NCBI GenBank assembly: GCA_940671915.1
Contig: CALNVZ010003432.1
Location: 5,200,543-5,264,542 of the forward strand
Direction of reading: 5' to 3'
Source of the DNA: Paracentrotus lividus
Lineage: Eukaryota; Echinodermata; Echinoidea; Camarodonta; Echinidae
Length of the DNA: 64,000 bases
Numbering within the stretch: position 1 is the first letter of the stretch; every line of letters starts with the position of its first letter. The position numbers and the translations under genes are program-made. The notes below the pieces were generated by a model. It was not told the origin of the DNA, did not search any database, and saw only the letters and a program-made list of their open reading frames with translations. Below are positions 22,839 to 34,170 of this stretch, piece by piece.

Positions 22839-25800
22839 ATGGCGACTTACTCTAAGAAAAAGCGTGTCGATTTGGAAGCAAAAGAGCCAGATTCCAGCGA
22901 TGGAAATGATGGAATGGAGGACGATGACATTCTGGACGACGAAGATGATATCGGTGATTCTTCTGATGAAGAAGTAAATGAGGTAAAGTTGATAACGAAT
23001 GTATATTGTCAGCTGATTTTAATGTGTAGTCCCATTCAATATATATTTGTGTACACAGAAATGAGTTAACACAAGCTCCAGATTTAACATGTTTAAAGGC
23101 ATTGAACAGTTACACTTTATGCATGGTCAATTCATAATTTAAAGGGGAAGTTCACCCTGGAATTTTTTTGGTCTTAAAAAATGAAGAAAAATAATTTTAA
23201 AATATTAGCGAGAGTTTGAAGAAAATCAAACAAAAATTAGTGAAGTTATGAATATTTAAACTAAGTAAGTTAGGTAGATCTAACTTACTCCCAGTCCCAG
23301 ATAAAAAGCAAAAATGCTCTGACAGTCACAAATCATACATTAAAAAAAAGTTTGATGTTTCATTTAGCATGTACATGACTTAAAACTCACTTTAAAATCT
23401 CAGAAAGCGCAAAAAAACAGCTAAAACAGCTCACTTACCGTGTTGAAAATTTCAATGAGAAAGCCGTCTCTGCATGAGCTATCGATAGTCCAAACGATCA
23501 CTATGTGTGGGTCATGTGAGCCTGATAGGGCTTCTGTACAGCAGGCACGGGACATGCCGACACGCGCGGAAAACGAGAAAAATTCACGGAAAAATCAAAG
23601 GAGGATCGTTTGACTGTTACTTTGACAAGCCATATCTATGCCTCTAAATTCTAATTGTTTGTTTATTGGGGGACGATATATCAAGGAGATATGGATAGAC
23701 ACATAACTAAACAGCCATAAAATGCCAAAGACTCTGATTTAAAGACATTTCTTGCCACTCAAAATTTAGGGGAAAAAACAAGGTAAGTTTCAATAACAAT
23801 GCCTCAAAATGAGTACTAGCACTTCGTTACATTTTCAGGGGGAAATTTCTGGGTTTAGGAGGTTGATAATGACTTTTTCCGTTCGTTACACTTGTAGACA
23901 TGACTTAAAGATAATCAATAATTCTGGGGCAATTACAAAATCGAAAAAAACTCACGAAAACCAAGGCGCTGCATTCGCTTTTCCCAGGCGATATCGGAAG
24001 TGTCTTTTGTTCTCGAGATACCGATTTTTGTGTACCTATTTGCATGTGTGCGCGAGAGCGCCATCTTGCGTTTGTGGGGGTACCTAACTAAGTTTTGATT
24101 CTGTGACGTTACATGCGAGCAGCTCTCCCATTGGTTTAGACCGAGGCTGCTCTGTCTTCATCGCGTATCTCTCTGAAGACAGAGAGCTTCCATTGCGTGA
24201 GCTGTTCAAAATGCATGTGCTGTATTCTCTGTTAAATTTCCCCAAATTTCATGGGAAAAACTTACAGAAACCCCCAAAACCCAACTTCAACAAGACAGTT
24301 GGGCATCAAAAAGGACAATTTCTAGAGAAAATCTACTTCCAGATGCGGTAAGTGGAATAACTTTCATCTTATAGATCTATAAGATGATCACCCAAAAACA
24401 CACTCGTCTATGTACACTGCATTTGAACAGCACGCGCAATGGAAGCTCTCTGTCCTCAGTAGTAGAGGGGATTACGATGAGGACAGAGCAGCCTCGGTCT
24501 ACCATTGGTTGTGTATGTAAATTCCATAAATTTGTCTTTTTGTCATGGTTCTTGATAAAGGAATGGGTCAATTTGATATAGTCATGTATATGAACATATG
24601 TTTGATGGTGTATCGACCGCACAGGTGAAACAATTAATTTCTTCTGAAAAAAAAATGACATTTTATGGAACTTACACTACATAACACATAGGAGATCTGC
24701 TTACATGCACATACAGCTGCATACCAACATTAGTCAGTACAGAAAAAATGGCTGTCTGTTGCCCTCTTGGTAGCTGAGGAAACTTCTCAATAATAATTAG
24801 CGAAACCAGCTTTAAACCTACCTCAAAATAATTTAAGATAATCTATAGTCTCATTGCAATATAAATTCTCCATTAGATATTTTCAATTTTGTTTACCGTA
24901 GTAGAATTTTTAGACCCTTTTTTGGATATGCCACCTTGACTTGGCTGCCAGGCTGGGAGCTGCTCAAGACACTTTTCTGCATTGACTTTCCATTGGAAGA
25001 AAACTGCTGCAATAAGGTACTTCCCAGTGCAAGGTCAATTATGATTGACCATGCATAAGTGTAAGTGGCTCGCATGTGACGTCACAGAATCAAAACTTTG
25101 AATTTTCATAATTTCATCATTTTTTGGTCGATTTTCTCCAAACCTTCACTCATATTTTTCTTTTATTTTTCTGCCTTTTTTAAAACCAATTTAAATCCAG
25201 GGTGAACTTCCCCTTTAACATTCTACTTTACAGTTACAGTCTTACACTACAGTGTAAAGAAGAAGAAGCCCTCACAATATAATATCTATTTCTACTTATT
25301 CAATTTTTAATCGCATAATCTTGCCCGGCAAACCTCTGCACGAGAAAGAGTTCTACACCGAAATCCAGCTTCAGCGCGTGCGCAGCCTGATCTTCGCTTA
25401 GCTCCGCTCACGCTTGCATGACGTCACTCGTGAAGTGCAGCCGTAATCAGCTCACCGAGATTGGACTACACGGGACTACATAAGTCTTCTTATTAATAGT
25501 CGTATGAAAAAAAAAACATGGAAAATTCACTTACCGAATTGTTGACAATCTTCTTCTCCTTCTTTTCTTTTCTTTGCTTGCACTGGCACTGGCACTGCTC
25601 CCAAATGTCCGAGATGTAGTAAATTTTAGTAGATGGGGGTCCGTTGTCCGGACACTTAAGCAGATAAAAACATCATCTTTTGGTCTTGATTTTCTCAAAA
25701 TTTGTGCAGTAAATAGCAAAAATATTTGTGAATATTTGTTCTTTGTTATATTTTCTGATATTATTTTCAGTCAGTTAATGAAATATTGATCGCAAAGCTC

Positions 25801-28800
25801 CTAAAATTGCTGTCTTTGTCCGGACAAACAACCTGTCCGGACATACAACAACTGGGTATATAGGGAGATCGGTGACTCTTTGAAATCTTGAAGGAATCTC
25901 AAGAAATTTGGTACCCTTGGAAAGCTTGTGTAATAAGAAAAAGAATGGTGCTTATATCAAATAATCTGAAATATTGACCGAGATATTCAAATTTACAGAG
26001 GAAAATGTGCAGATTTTGTTCTGCGCGGCAACAGCTGATTTAGATAATTTATAAAAATAGGCTGTGTACAATTACACGCCCAGTCAATGCGATTCCAGAT
26101 TTCTTAAATTCGACACAGTTATATTATAAACATACGTATTAAAGTCAGAGCTTATCGCACATGCCAAATCAAAATCAATGTGCACCATTGGAATCACAAC
26201 ACTTCAAGCTTTCAGAAAATACTATTTTTGCATACCTTTTCATAATTTTAAATTATGGTTTCTATAAGTTTTTTTTTTTAAATTAAGGCCTGATTTTCTG
26301 AGAGAAATGATTAATATTAATTGGAATGGTTTTTTTTGAGAATTAAAAGTGAAAATTACCTGCAAAATTTGGTATCAATCGAAAGCTCACAATCTCCTCT
26401 ATAAGAAAATGGCATTTATTGAATGTAGATGGCGTTTATCCCTTCGTGAACGTAAGTCGAAAAAGCAACCACAACAACAAAATATTCGACAAAATGGCAG
26501 CTCCCAAGGAAGTCGCTTCCGCGGAGCTCTCTGAATAAGGAATATGAATGGAATAGAAAATAGGTCAAATGAGCTACATGTAATACAGAATGCAATCTTC
26601 TATTTTCGGATGTCTTTTTTTCTAGAACTCTTATCTCTTTACATTCTATTTCCTTCATTTTTTAACCTCAAAACAGGAAGTTCAGATTGAGTTTGAAGCT
26701 TTCCCTCCACAAGATAATGACTTCCATGGTATCAAGCGACTCCTTCAGCACGTGAGTATTAAAGATTAAATAAAACTATAAAAGAAGTGATTAGAGGTTC
26801 ATTGTTGAAAGTTTGAGAAGAAAATCTATGAGTAACAAGGAAAGTAGTGTTTATCATCGATGCACTAAATACTAATGCCCTTTGGTAAAGCCCTAATTTA
26901 CATCAAGCCCATGGGATAAGGACTTAGAGTTGTAGACCCCTTTATTAAGAGTGAAATTGTGTTTCTTAACAGTCCTGTAAAATCAATAATCATCCATTAA
27001 TTCTCCTTCCATCCTTACAAAATTGTATTGTTGATGCAGAATAATAACAATATCAAACAGTGCATAGGAATGTAGATGTATACAAGATTTCATTAGAAAG
27101 AGGTGAATCTACCTGTCCCAATTGCAAAGATGTGCCCATGTTTTTAGTATAACACAATTTTTTGTTATGATGAAGTATATGTGACTCATAATATCAAAAT
27201 CAGACACAAGTCGCCAGAAAAGAGTCAAAGATTGCAACAAAACAATCCATTTTTACAGGCTTTCCCCTCATTATTTCTACTCAATTTTTTTACCAAGCAT
27301 AAAAGAAATACTGAAAATTCAGAAAATCAAAAAAATATTTCCCCCGGATAAGACAATTTTCATTATTTTGCTGACTTCCTCGACACTGTGCTGAATATGC
27401 TCGGTGACTTGTGTCTGATTTTGATGTGATGCATCACATATGGCTTTGTCCCGAGTACCTTGTTATAACAGGAGTGGATTGTACCTTCTATATCCCAGCT
27501 CTTTTCTAAGACCAAGGTGAATACCAGTCAACTCACTGATGTTATCCTCTCTCAGAACCATGTAGGATGTGTACTAAAGGTAAATTCATTTTGAAAAATT
27601 ACTTTTAAAGAACTAGGGTCTTCAGATTTCATGGGGTGTTGATCATAATTTGCTGATCCCAGAATTTGTGAAAAGCACTTGAAATACCTGTCTTGAAGCT
27701 AAATTTCTGAACCACAGCAAAACAATCTGTCCCACCCTGGACAACTTCGGGTATCATCGGACCAGGGAAAGGGAGATTTAACGACTTTACCAGATGAAGC
27801 GATGGGTGGAATAAACAATGCATTACATAAGACTGGCAGTGGTCAGATGATGCAAAACAGCTGTTACAGGGTAAACATCCATGGTGTCAAATTACCCACG
27901 GGAGCTCCCGACCTACTGCCTTTAACTAAAAAGAGTCTGATATTATATATTATATTATTATTTCCTTGTGTAAAAGTTTTCCTTTATTCAAAATGGAGGT
28001 TTCATGTTTGATGTGATTTTGCAAAGTTATGAGTTTATGATTATACATGTTATACATGTAGTAATATGTGCAGAAAGTTCATCAATTTATTTTGAGCTTG
28101 AACCATGCTAAATTATTTTGTTTTATTTTATTTTACTACAAATATATGATAACAATGATAATTGTAATGATAAGAATAACATTTGTAGAATTATATCTCT
28201 TGAGTAATTCCTATTTTAGGGTAGGGGAGACAGAAACAAAGGCTAGCATTTCATTATTTGCAGCTCTTTGTATTTCTTTGTATTTTCATGCAGTTCTATT
28301 ATATTTCCATTATACTTCTGACTAATGCTTTCTGATTATTCTAATGGTTTACTGTGATAATTACAAGATGAACAATTTGATATCTTTGTTTCTCTACAGC
28401 AAAGTGAAGCTCAACTTGCTGAAGATAGTGACTCTGATGACGATAATGATGATGATATATTTGGATTCACCACAGTCATCAACATTATTGAAAAGAAGGT
28501 AAATATGGTAAATTTATGTCCAACATTTTGTCCTGAACAGTGAATATAGTTTACAAATACATGTATGCAGTACCACAGATCTCTGCTGTTTATGTGTATT
28601 CCATAAAGAACATTAATTCCCAAAGAAAGAAATATTGACTTTTAAAGTTGGATTATTTCAATGTGCCTTTTAGAGTTGGCAACTTTGTAATTAAGCAAAC
28701 TTGATTTATTTGTAAGTCTGCAATAATGTACTGTATTTGTGGAAATATTCGAGGTACATTAATTTTCGCCGATTTCGTGCAAAGAGCAGCGGGCGCAAAT

Positions 28801-31800
28801 TAAAAAACCCGCGAATATATAGGCGTGATTTCCTATGCATGTATTGCATGGGTTCATTTGCGAGCTTACGAACATGCAGCGCAAATTTAAGAACCTGTGA
28901 ACTTGTTTTGAGGCCGCTTAGCTCGAAAAATTAATCGCGCGAAAATAACAGCGAATACAGTATCTCTCTATGTTTATGTATGAATGTATCCACTTTGATC
29001 ACTCCTACATTTGTATGTTTCTGTTTTTTGTTATGATTAGATTTCGTGTGTAATAGAGTAAGAATAGAATAAAGAGTGTCTGATGGGAATAATGAATATT
29101 GAACCCTTTTTTTTATTCATTTAATTTGTTTTATTTACCAAGGTAGCATATTTCTTGATTCAGGGCCCTGCACATATGCGTATACAGAAAAACTAAGTGA
29201 AACAAATACATGTAATAAACACAATAATAGAAAATGTTGTTTTGCCATTATAACAGAATAATGAATAACAAAAAAGAACTACTCATATTTGGTTAAACAT
29301 GTCTTTTGTCCCCCTCAGAATATTGAATGCATCCAAGAAATCCACAAGCTCATCTTAGAGAGATGTTCAGCATGCGACAATTCTGAGGCAGAGGTCAGTG
29401 AACTCTCACAGCTTCTTGGAGATCAGTCTCATAATGTTGGTCTTATCCTGTGTGAACGCTTTGTCAACATTCCCCCACAGCTAGCTCCTCCTCTACACAG
29501 CAGTCTACAGTGAGTATAATCTCTAGGATACCCTAATCCTAACCCTAGCAATATTCCCCCTCACCTTGGAGATCAGTCTCATAATGTTGGTCTTATCCTG
29601 TGTGAACGCTTTGTCAACATTCCCCCACAGCTAGCTCCTCCACTACACAGTAGTCTACAGTGAGTATAATCTCTAGGATACCCTAATTCTAATCCAAACT
29701 CTACCAACATTTCCCCTCAACTTGCCCCTCAAAGCAGTAGTCTTCAGTAAGTATAGTCTCAGGGCGTTGTTTCACCAAGTCTTTCGTAAGTTATGAACAA
29801 CTTTATGAACGACTGGTGATCAGTTCTTTAGCTAAATGACTGAGAATGTGATTAGTATAGTACCCAAGAACATGTTCCAGTCATCCATAACTTTCAGAAT
29901 GACTTGGTGAAACACCACCCTGTGGGGTGTAACACAAAGACTTACGATTGATAAAAAGATAAGATTGATTTTTTCTCGGTAGCCTCATCGTGGACAGGAT
30001 GCTCCAAAGTTGATGATCTCAATCCTAACCCTAGCCCTAACCCAAATCTTAATCCATGACTGTACCTTGTTTTCAAATGAGGCTTTTAGGGCAGCCATTC
30101 GAGTATTCATTAGTATAATCCCAGGGCTTGGTAATATAAAGTGTTGCAATCATTTACAAATTGATAGAAGCCAATTAGGATCCATGTTTCTCGAACTTGT
30201 TGCATTAAAGTCTCACTTTGAACCAATGGGAATAGTTGTTTCAAATTTGCAATCGTTCATACCTAACTCTGTATGTTACAGGGCACAGTGCTAATTTAAA
30301 AGTGTATCAGCCAAAGGTTAACCCAAACCCAAACCCTGAGGGCAGCTATTAGGGCGGCCATTAAAGGAGAATTGTCCCTTTGTAGGTAGTTGGCTTACTG
30401 TTGATACAGAAAAATCAAATAAGCACATTAGTGAAGATTTGGTGAAAATCGGATGAATGATAAGAAAGTTATGAGTATTTGAATATTGAGATCTCTAATG
30501 ACATAGGAAATCTCCCATTGGCAACGCGGTCACCATTTGTGATGTCATGAAGGGAGAACTTCCCATATGGTGTGCACAAAAAAACTATTCATAATGTCTC
30601 TTTATTTTCATTCTAATGATAGAACAGCTTTTCTTTTCATGATATATTATGACTTTCATATATTTACAAGTCATCCCCCAAAAAGATTCTTTATTCTCCC
30701 TTTAGAATCAAGAAAAAAGAGGATTTTAGTAGTGTGTACAATAGATATGGGAAAGATCTCCCTGCATTACATCACACATCATGGTCGCATTGCCAATTGG
30801 AGAATCTCCATATCATAAGTGATCTCAAAATCTAAAAATTCATATCTCTCTTACTCATTGCCTAATTTTTCTGAAACTTTCCCAATATGTTTGGGGGGTT
30901 TGTCTCCATTCACTGAAGCTAAATTTCTCTGAGGGGATAATTCCCCTTTAAGCCATTCTTGACCGGACATGTCGACTCGATGGATAAGCACATGTGTGCA
31001 TTTCACCTTGCCTCATGAACAGGACAGTGTGGGCTAGAATAGGCTAGAGTCGTACAAAATAATTTCAAAAATAGTACCTATAGCTGCCTTCTACCAAGGT
31101 GCTTGGGCTGAAAATAACATATCATGCTGTGGAGGGCCTGCTTGTAGAACAGTTACCAGAACAAAAGTGGCAACCCTGGGTTAAAAAAAAACAATATTAT
31201 TACTTTTATTCAGAAGTGTAATTTTTGGTCTAAAACAAGAGTTTGACAGCTGTTGCTAATTTGAGAATACATGTAAAGGAAAAATAGTTTGCGTTTCCAT
31301 TTCCTTTGGGATATTTTCATTCATTTCTTCCATCTCTCTCTATTCTCTCTGTCAGGAATGACATAAGGATAGCCGGAGCTAAAAACCCTAATCTAAAGTT
31401 TGACTACTTTGTATTGCTGAGCAGAGCTTATCAACCCCCTCAACTCCCTTCCTCAAAGAAGAAGAACACAGACAAGAATGATTGGATATTCTCAAATGCA
31501 GAAGATGAAATCTTTTTCAAGGTAATTACATTATATACTTTATCGGGCAACATCTTCAGAAATTTGCCTTCCTCTAAGGCTAGGGATCAATTTTATCACT
31601 AGAGTTAGGCTGCACCTATTGTCTTGATTAGGTAGAAGCCATGATGCACTTCGGGAGGCTGTACATGTAGGCATTCACTTCAAATGATACAACCAGGATG
31701 CAGCCGATTGCACCTGGCTGACTATTCGTTTGTATTGTCAGTATGAAGTCTCCAGCATGTGACCAGCTTGGTCCAGAATGTATCCTCCTGCAGTCTCCCT

Positions 31801-32436
31801 AAAGCCAGCTGCAGCTAGATTTCAGTGATACTTTTGGTACCTCACCTACAAAAATGAAGTTCTTGATTTTATAAAAACTTAATAGGAATCATACTCGGGC
31901 TATTTTAGAATGCAGGGGAATGTCCAAGATACACACCTGCATCCTTTCACAAAATACTTTTTATTGGAACAGGATACAAGTCTTACAGGCAAGGATAATT
32001 GTATCTCTATTGTAAAGGGGGGAGGGGGGGGGAGGTGCTAAATTTGGAGCAGTCCCTCCCCCCTACGTGGCCCAGAGTTTAATTGATAACCGGGTATTAA
32101 CATTTTTTTTCTTCCGGAGACGATTCCATCGTGGAGACCTCTCCACAAAGTGAGATACCACCGTAACCTACACTACCAAAGCCAAATAGATTAGGGATAG
32201 TGCAGTATATTAAGTAGTGCAGTATTAAGAAATGGTTATTAACAAGGTACTTTGTTTGTCCACAGGAGTCTGTTCTCAACCTACACTACCCATGCCAAAT
32301 AGACCAGGCCGGAGCAGTTGGTGGCAAATGGACAGAGGATGATGCAGAGATGAAAACGTTTCGAGTCGTCATGGTTATACCAGCCAGTAAAATGAACAAT
32401 ATCCTTGCTGAGATACAAGAGGCTTTTGCCGTGTGA
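22839..32436 (+). CDS. BCCIP: BCCIP (BRCA2/CDKN1A-interacting protein homologue), 7 coding exons
   Basis: BCCIP binds BRCA2 and p21 in vertebrates, and its yeast relative Bcp1 is a nuclear chaperone in ribosome assembly. Coding exons: 22839-22982, 26677-26751, 27499-27579, 28400-28498, 29319-29509, 31356-31521 and 32266-32436. The phases join to 308 residues (human about 314). The start ATGGCG has a good Kozak context; an in-frame ATG nine bases upstream is an alternative. Residues 1-48 are lysine-rich and then acidic, as in the family. Further matches are VQIEFEAF (human VNIEFEAY), LSQNHVG, DDIFGF, LCERFVNIPPQLAPP (human LSERFVNVPPQIALP), SNAEDEIFF and GGKWTEDD. The C-terminus, MNNILAEIQEAFAV, parallels human MNEIMDKLKEYLSV. 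Intron 1 contains a 2.1-kb TTAA element. The intron after exon 5 contains one clear partial exon-5 duplicate and a vestige. In exon 1 a second in-frame donor (GAA|GTAAAT, nine bases earlier) would drop VNE. Confidence 0.95.
23139..25218. mobile_element. 2.1-kb TTAA-flanked inverted-repeat element in BCCIP intron 1
   Basis: TTAA occurs at 23139-23142 and 25215-25218. The ends inside are AGGGGAAGTTCACCCTGGA and its reverse complement TCCAGGGTGAACTTCCCCT, a near-perfect terminal inverted repeat. The interior has further nested inverted pairs. About 24103-24215 mirrors 24398-24520 (shared AGACCGAGGCTGCTCTGTC and GACAGAGAGCTTCCATTGCG). TTTTGATTCTGTGACGT near 24095 mirrors 25085. It also contains copy 2 of the 350-bp repeat (24705-25062). 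No transposase frame is seen. It is probably a non-autonomous, composite element; the piggyBac class is inferred from TTAA only. Confidence 0.85.
27610..27830 (-). repeat. ~215-bp interspersed repeat in BCCIP intron 3
   Basis: Its reverse complement matches 42065-42285 in a DHX15 intron. Shared landmarks are ATCTGGTAAAGTC, AGAAATTTAGCTTCAAGACA, GTGCTTTTCACAAATTCTGG and TCAGCAAATTATGATC. Both copies can be read as KFSFKTGISSAFHKFW in one frame, but each open frame is short and no family is recognised. It may be a fragment of a larger transposon. Confidence 0.8.
28729..28962 (+). mobile_element. MITE with TA target site, BCCIP intron 4
   Basis: The element 28731-28960 starts CTGTATTTGTGGAAATATTCG and ends CGAATACAG, between TA dinucleotides. 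The reverse-complemented right end (CTGTATTCGCTG) matches the left end. A TA target is typical of Tc1/mariner-type MITEs. A diverged, inverted copy is at 43567-43783 in a DHX15 intron. Confidence 0.75.
29564..29659 (+). pseudogene. Partial tandem copy of BCCIP exon 5
   Basis: This is a 150-bp-period duplication of 29414-29509, the last third of exon 5, together with the donor GTGAGTATAATCTCTAGGATACC. The reading frame is still open and nearly identical at the DNA level (CTC to CCA-type changes in the proline stretch). It lacks the upstream part of the exon and any evident acceptor. A third, badly eroded vestige ending CTTCA|GTAAGTATAG lies near 29709-29760. Normal splicing presumably skips both. 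Confidence 0.88.
29760..29922. mobile_element. Fold-back MITE (CAGGG...CCCTG), BCCIP intron 5
   Basis: The left end CAGGGCGTTGTTTCACCAAG mirrors the right end CAGGGTGGTGTTTCACCAAG on the other strand, and the similarity continues inward (GTCATT/AAGTTATG). A partial relative lacking the right end is at 45668-45812 in DHX15 intron 2. The short CAGGG ends recall hAT-type elements, but I see no clear 8-bp target duplication. Confidence 0.75.
30085..30290. repeat. Interspersed repeat related to 33815-33955
   Basis: Shared landmarks are CAAATTGATAGAAGCCAATTAGGATCC against CAAATCGATAGTAGCCAATCGGGATCC, AATGG(G)AATAGTTGTTTCAAATTTGCAAT, and a final TGT(C/T)ACAGGGCAC. Both copies carry inverted ends (ATCAATTGCAAAT / ATTTGCAATTGAT in the second). 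A short fold-back element is likely. The 68-residue frame here has no support as a gene. Confidence 0.6.
30361..30951. mobile_element. TTAA-flanked inverted-repeat element, BCCIP intron 5
   Basis: TTAA occurs at 30361-30364 and 30948-30951. The ends AGGAGAATTGTCCCTTTG and (reverse strand) AGGGGAATTATCCCCTCAG are inverted repeats. The similarity continues inward: GAGATCTCTAATGACATAGG against GAGATCACTTATGATATGG, then CCATTGGCAA against CAATTGGCAA. The element is 583 bases with no coding content. Its end resembles the AGGGGAA end of the 23.1-kb element. Confidence 0.82.
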
Positions 32437-32664
32437 TGTGTATGATCAAATCGACTGTCAGACAGGATGATCAAATCCGAGGCTTACTTGGAAAATGTAA
32501 AGGATAGCCCATGTCTCCTCCATCCACTATGAACACTAACCGAGACAACAAAATCATGTCAGATACCACTGTCCTAAGTTTATTTATCTGCTGCTTGGAA
32601 TTTTTAGAGAATCAACGAATTTCTCGTGTATTTTAACCTTTGTTTTTTTAATTGAAAGAAATTC

Positions 32665-32670
32665 ATTAAA
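32665..32670 (+). terminator. Possible BCCIP polyadenylation signal (ATTAAA)
   Basis: ATTAAA occurs 229 bases after the BCCIP stop, the first common poly(A) hexamer I noticed. The region beyond becomes AT-rich with TIR elements. It is plausible but unsupported by any cDNA. Confidence 0.35.
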
Positions 32671-33223
32671 GAACAGTTACGGAGCATAATTCATAGGTCT
32701 TGATTAATAAGTTATAGACCAATTAGAATGAGAAATATTCATCACTTTATCAATTTCATGATCTCAGCGAATTTCGTACCCCTTTCAAAGAATTTAATCT
32801 GTTTTTTATCAAGTTCACTGATTTTGCTTAAATAGAAAGGCCTAGTCATTTCACTATTGATTTTGCAAATAACAGCAGCATGTATCTTGCAATGTGTCCA
32901 CATGTACAGTACACTCCCATAATAACAAGGTGCACGAGAGTAAACACATAGGCACACATGGGTACCCACAAGTTGAATTGGGCCATGATGATAACCTCAT
33001 AACAAATCATGTCGTTTTCATGTTCATTATAAAAGGAATGGACTGTATTTCAGGGAAATCTTTATCTGCTCATAATGACACATGTTGGGATTTAACTATA
33101 TGTGATTAGAATATAGAAATGTATTGTAAATATATCACAAAATACCCAACATAACAAGCTTTTTCTCTGGTCAAAATGGAATCAATTTGTTATGTTTCAT
33201 ATTTTTTTACCGACTACACTAAA

Positions 33224-33793
33224 TACAGTCTGTGTAAAAAAAAATGGTACAGTCGGCAAAAAAATAATTTAGGTGTGAACTTATATTTTCATATTATGTG
33301 TGTTTGTGGTACCAAATTAAAGCCAAAAGATTTTTCTTGCTGATGCGCTTTGTTCTGTATAATTTGCTTTCGTAGAACAAAAGTTATGCTAAGTTTTGTG
33401 CGACAAGGAACAAATCGAAATTACGCACTTCTATTGTTCTGGAGCGCTGAATTCACGGTCATTATGCGAAATCATACACAAAGGCATGGGACGGCGTGCG
33501 AAAAATGAATTTTTCTTGATTGTAGAAAATTAGTCATATCTCAAAAAATACTGCTCCAAATGTGATGAAAAAAATTGCAGATGAAGGTCTGATTACCCTG
33601 CTTTTTGAAAGTACTAAACAATACCAGGTTGTTATTTATCTTCATGCTATAAAAAAATGTGATGAAAAAAATTGCAGATGAAGGTCTGATTACCCTGCTT
33701 TTTGAAAGTACTAAACAATACCAGGTTGTTATTTATCTTCATGCTATAAAAAAATGTTTTCCACTTGTACCATTTTATTTGACACAGACTGTA
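33224..33793 (+). mobile_element. Tc1/mariner-like MITE with internal 97-bp duplication
   Basis: Ends CAGTCTGTGT and ACACAGACTG lie between TA dinucleotides (33224-33225 and 33792-33793). A reversed relative at 52699-53176 is 474 bases, while this copy is 566. The excess is explained by a direct duplication, 33561-33657 repeated at 33658-33754, with the two parts apparently identical. The TA target and CAGT-type ends suggest a Tc1/mariner derivative (inference). There is no transposase. Confidence 0.85.
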
Positions 33794-33814
33794 TATATAC
33801 CTGTGACCTGTATC

Positions 33815-33955
33815 ATAGTTACGATCAATTGCAAATCGATAGTAGCCAATCGGGATCCTTGTTGCATGGGCTTCTTGATTAAAATCTCAATGTCAACCAA
33901 TCAGAATGGTTGTTTCAAATTTGCAATTGATGGTAACTCTTTATGTCACAGGGCA
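33815..33955. repeat. Short fold-back repeat, relative of 30085-30290
   Basis: ATCAATTGCAAATCGATAG at the left and AATTTGCAATTGATGG at the right are inverted. GCCAATCGGGATCC and CAACCAATCAGAATGG inside also mirror one another. It has no coding content and directly follows the MITE at 33224-33793. Confidence 0.6.
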
Positions 33956-34170
33956 CAAAAATTTTCTGGTTTTTCTACTCTATTTACCTTTCCAGTAGAA
34001 TTCACAGGTTCATTTATGGTGACCTGACATATCTATGGTCTGGCATTGTTAAAGGGAATATCTCATTGAGTAGCACACTCGGGCGAATAAATCAAATTTG
34101 CACAGTCAAAAATAGAGTCTTGCCTACTCCATTTCAATACGTATCGATTCTACGCTTTTCCATTTATATA

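Noticed and set aside
29529..30045. CCCTAA-like words (CCCTAATCCTAACCCTAG) suggesting telomeric repeats
   Set aside because: Only a few degenerate units occur, inside a BCCIP intron between intact exons. There is no array.
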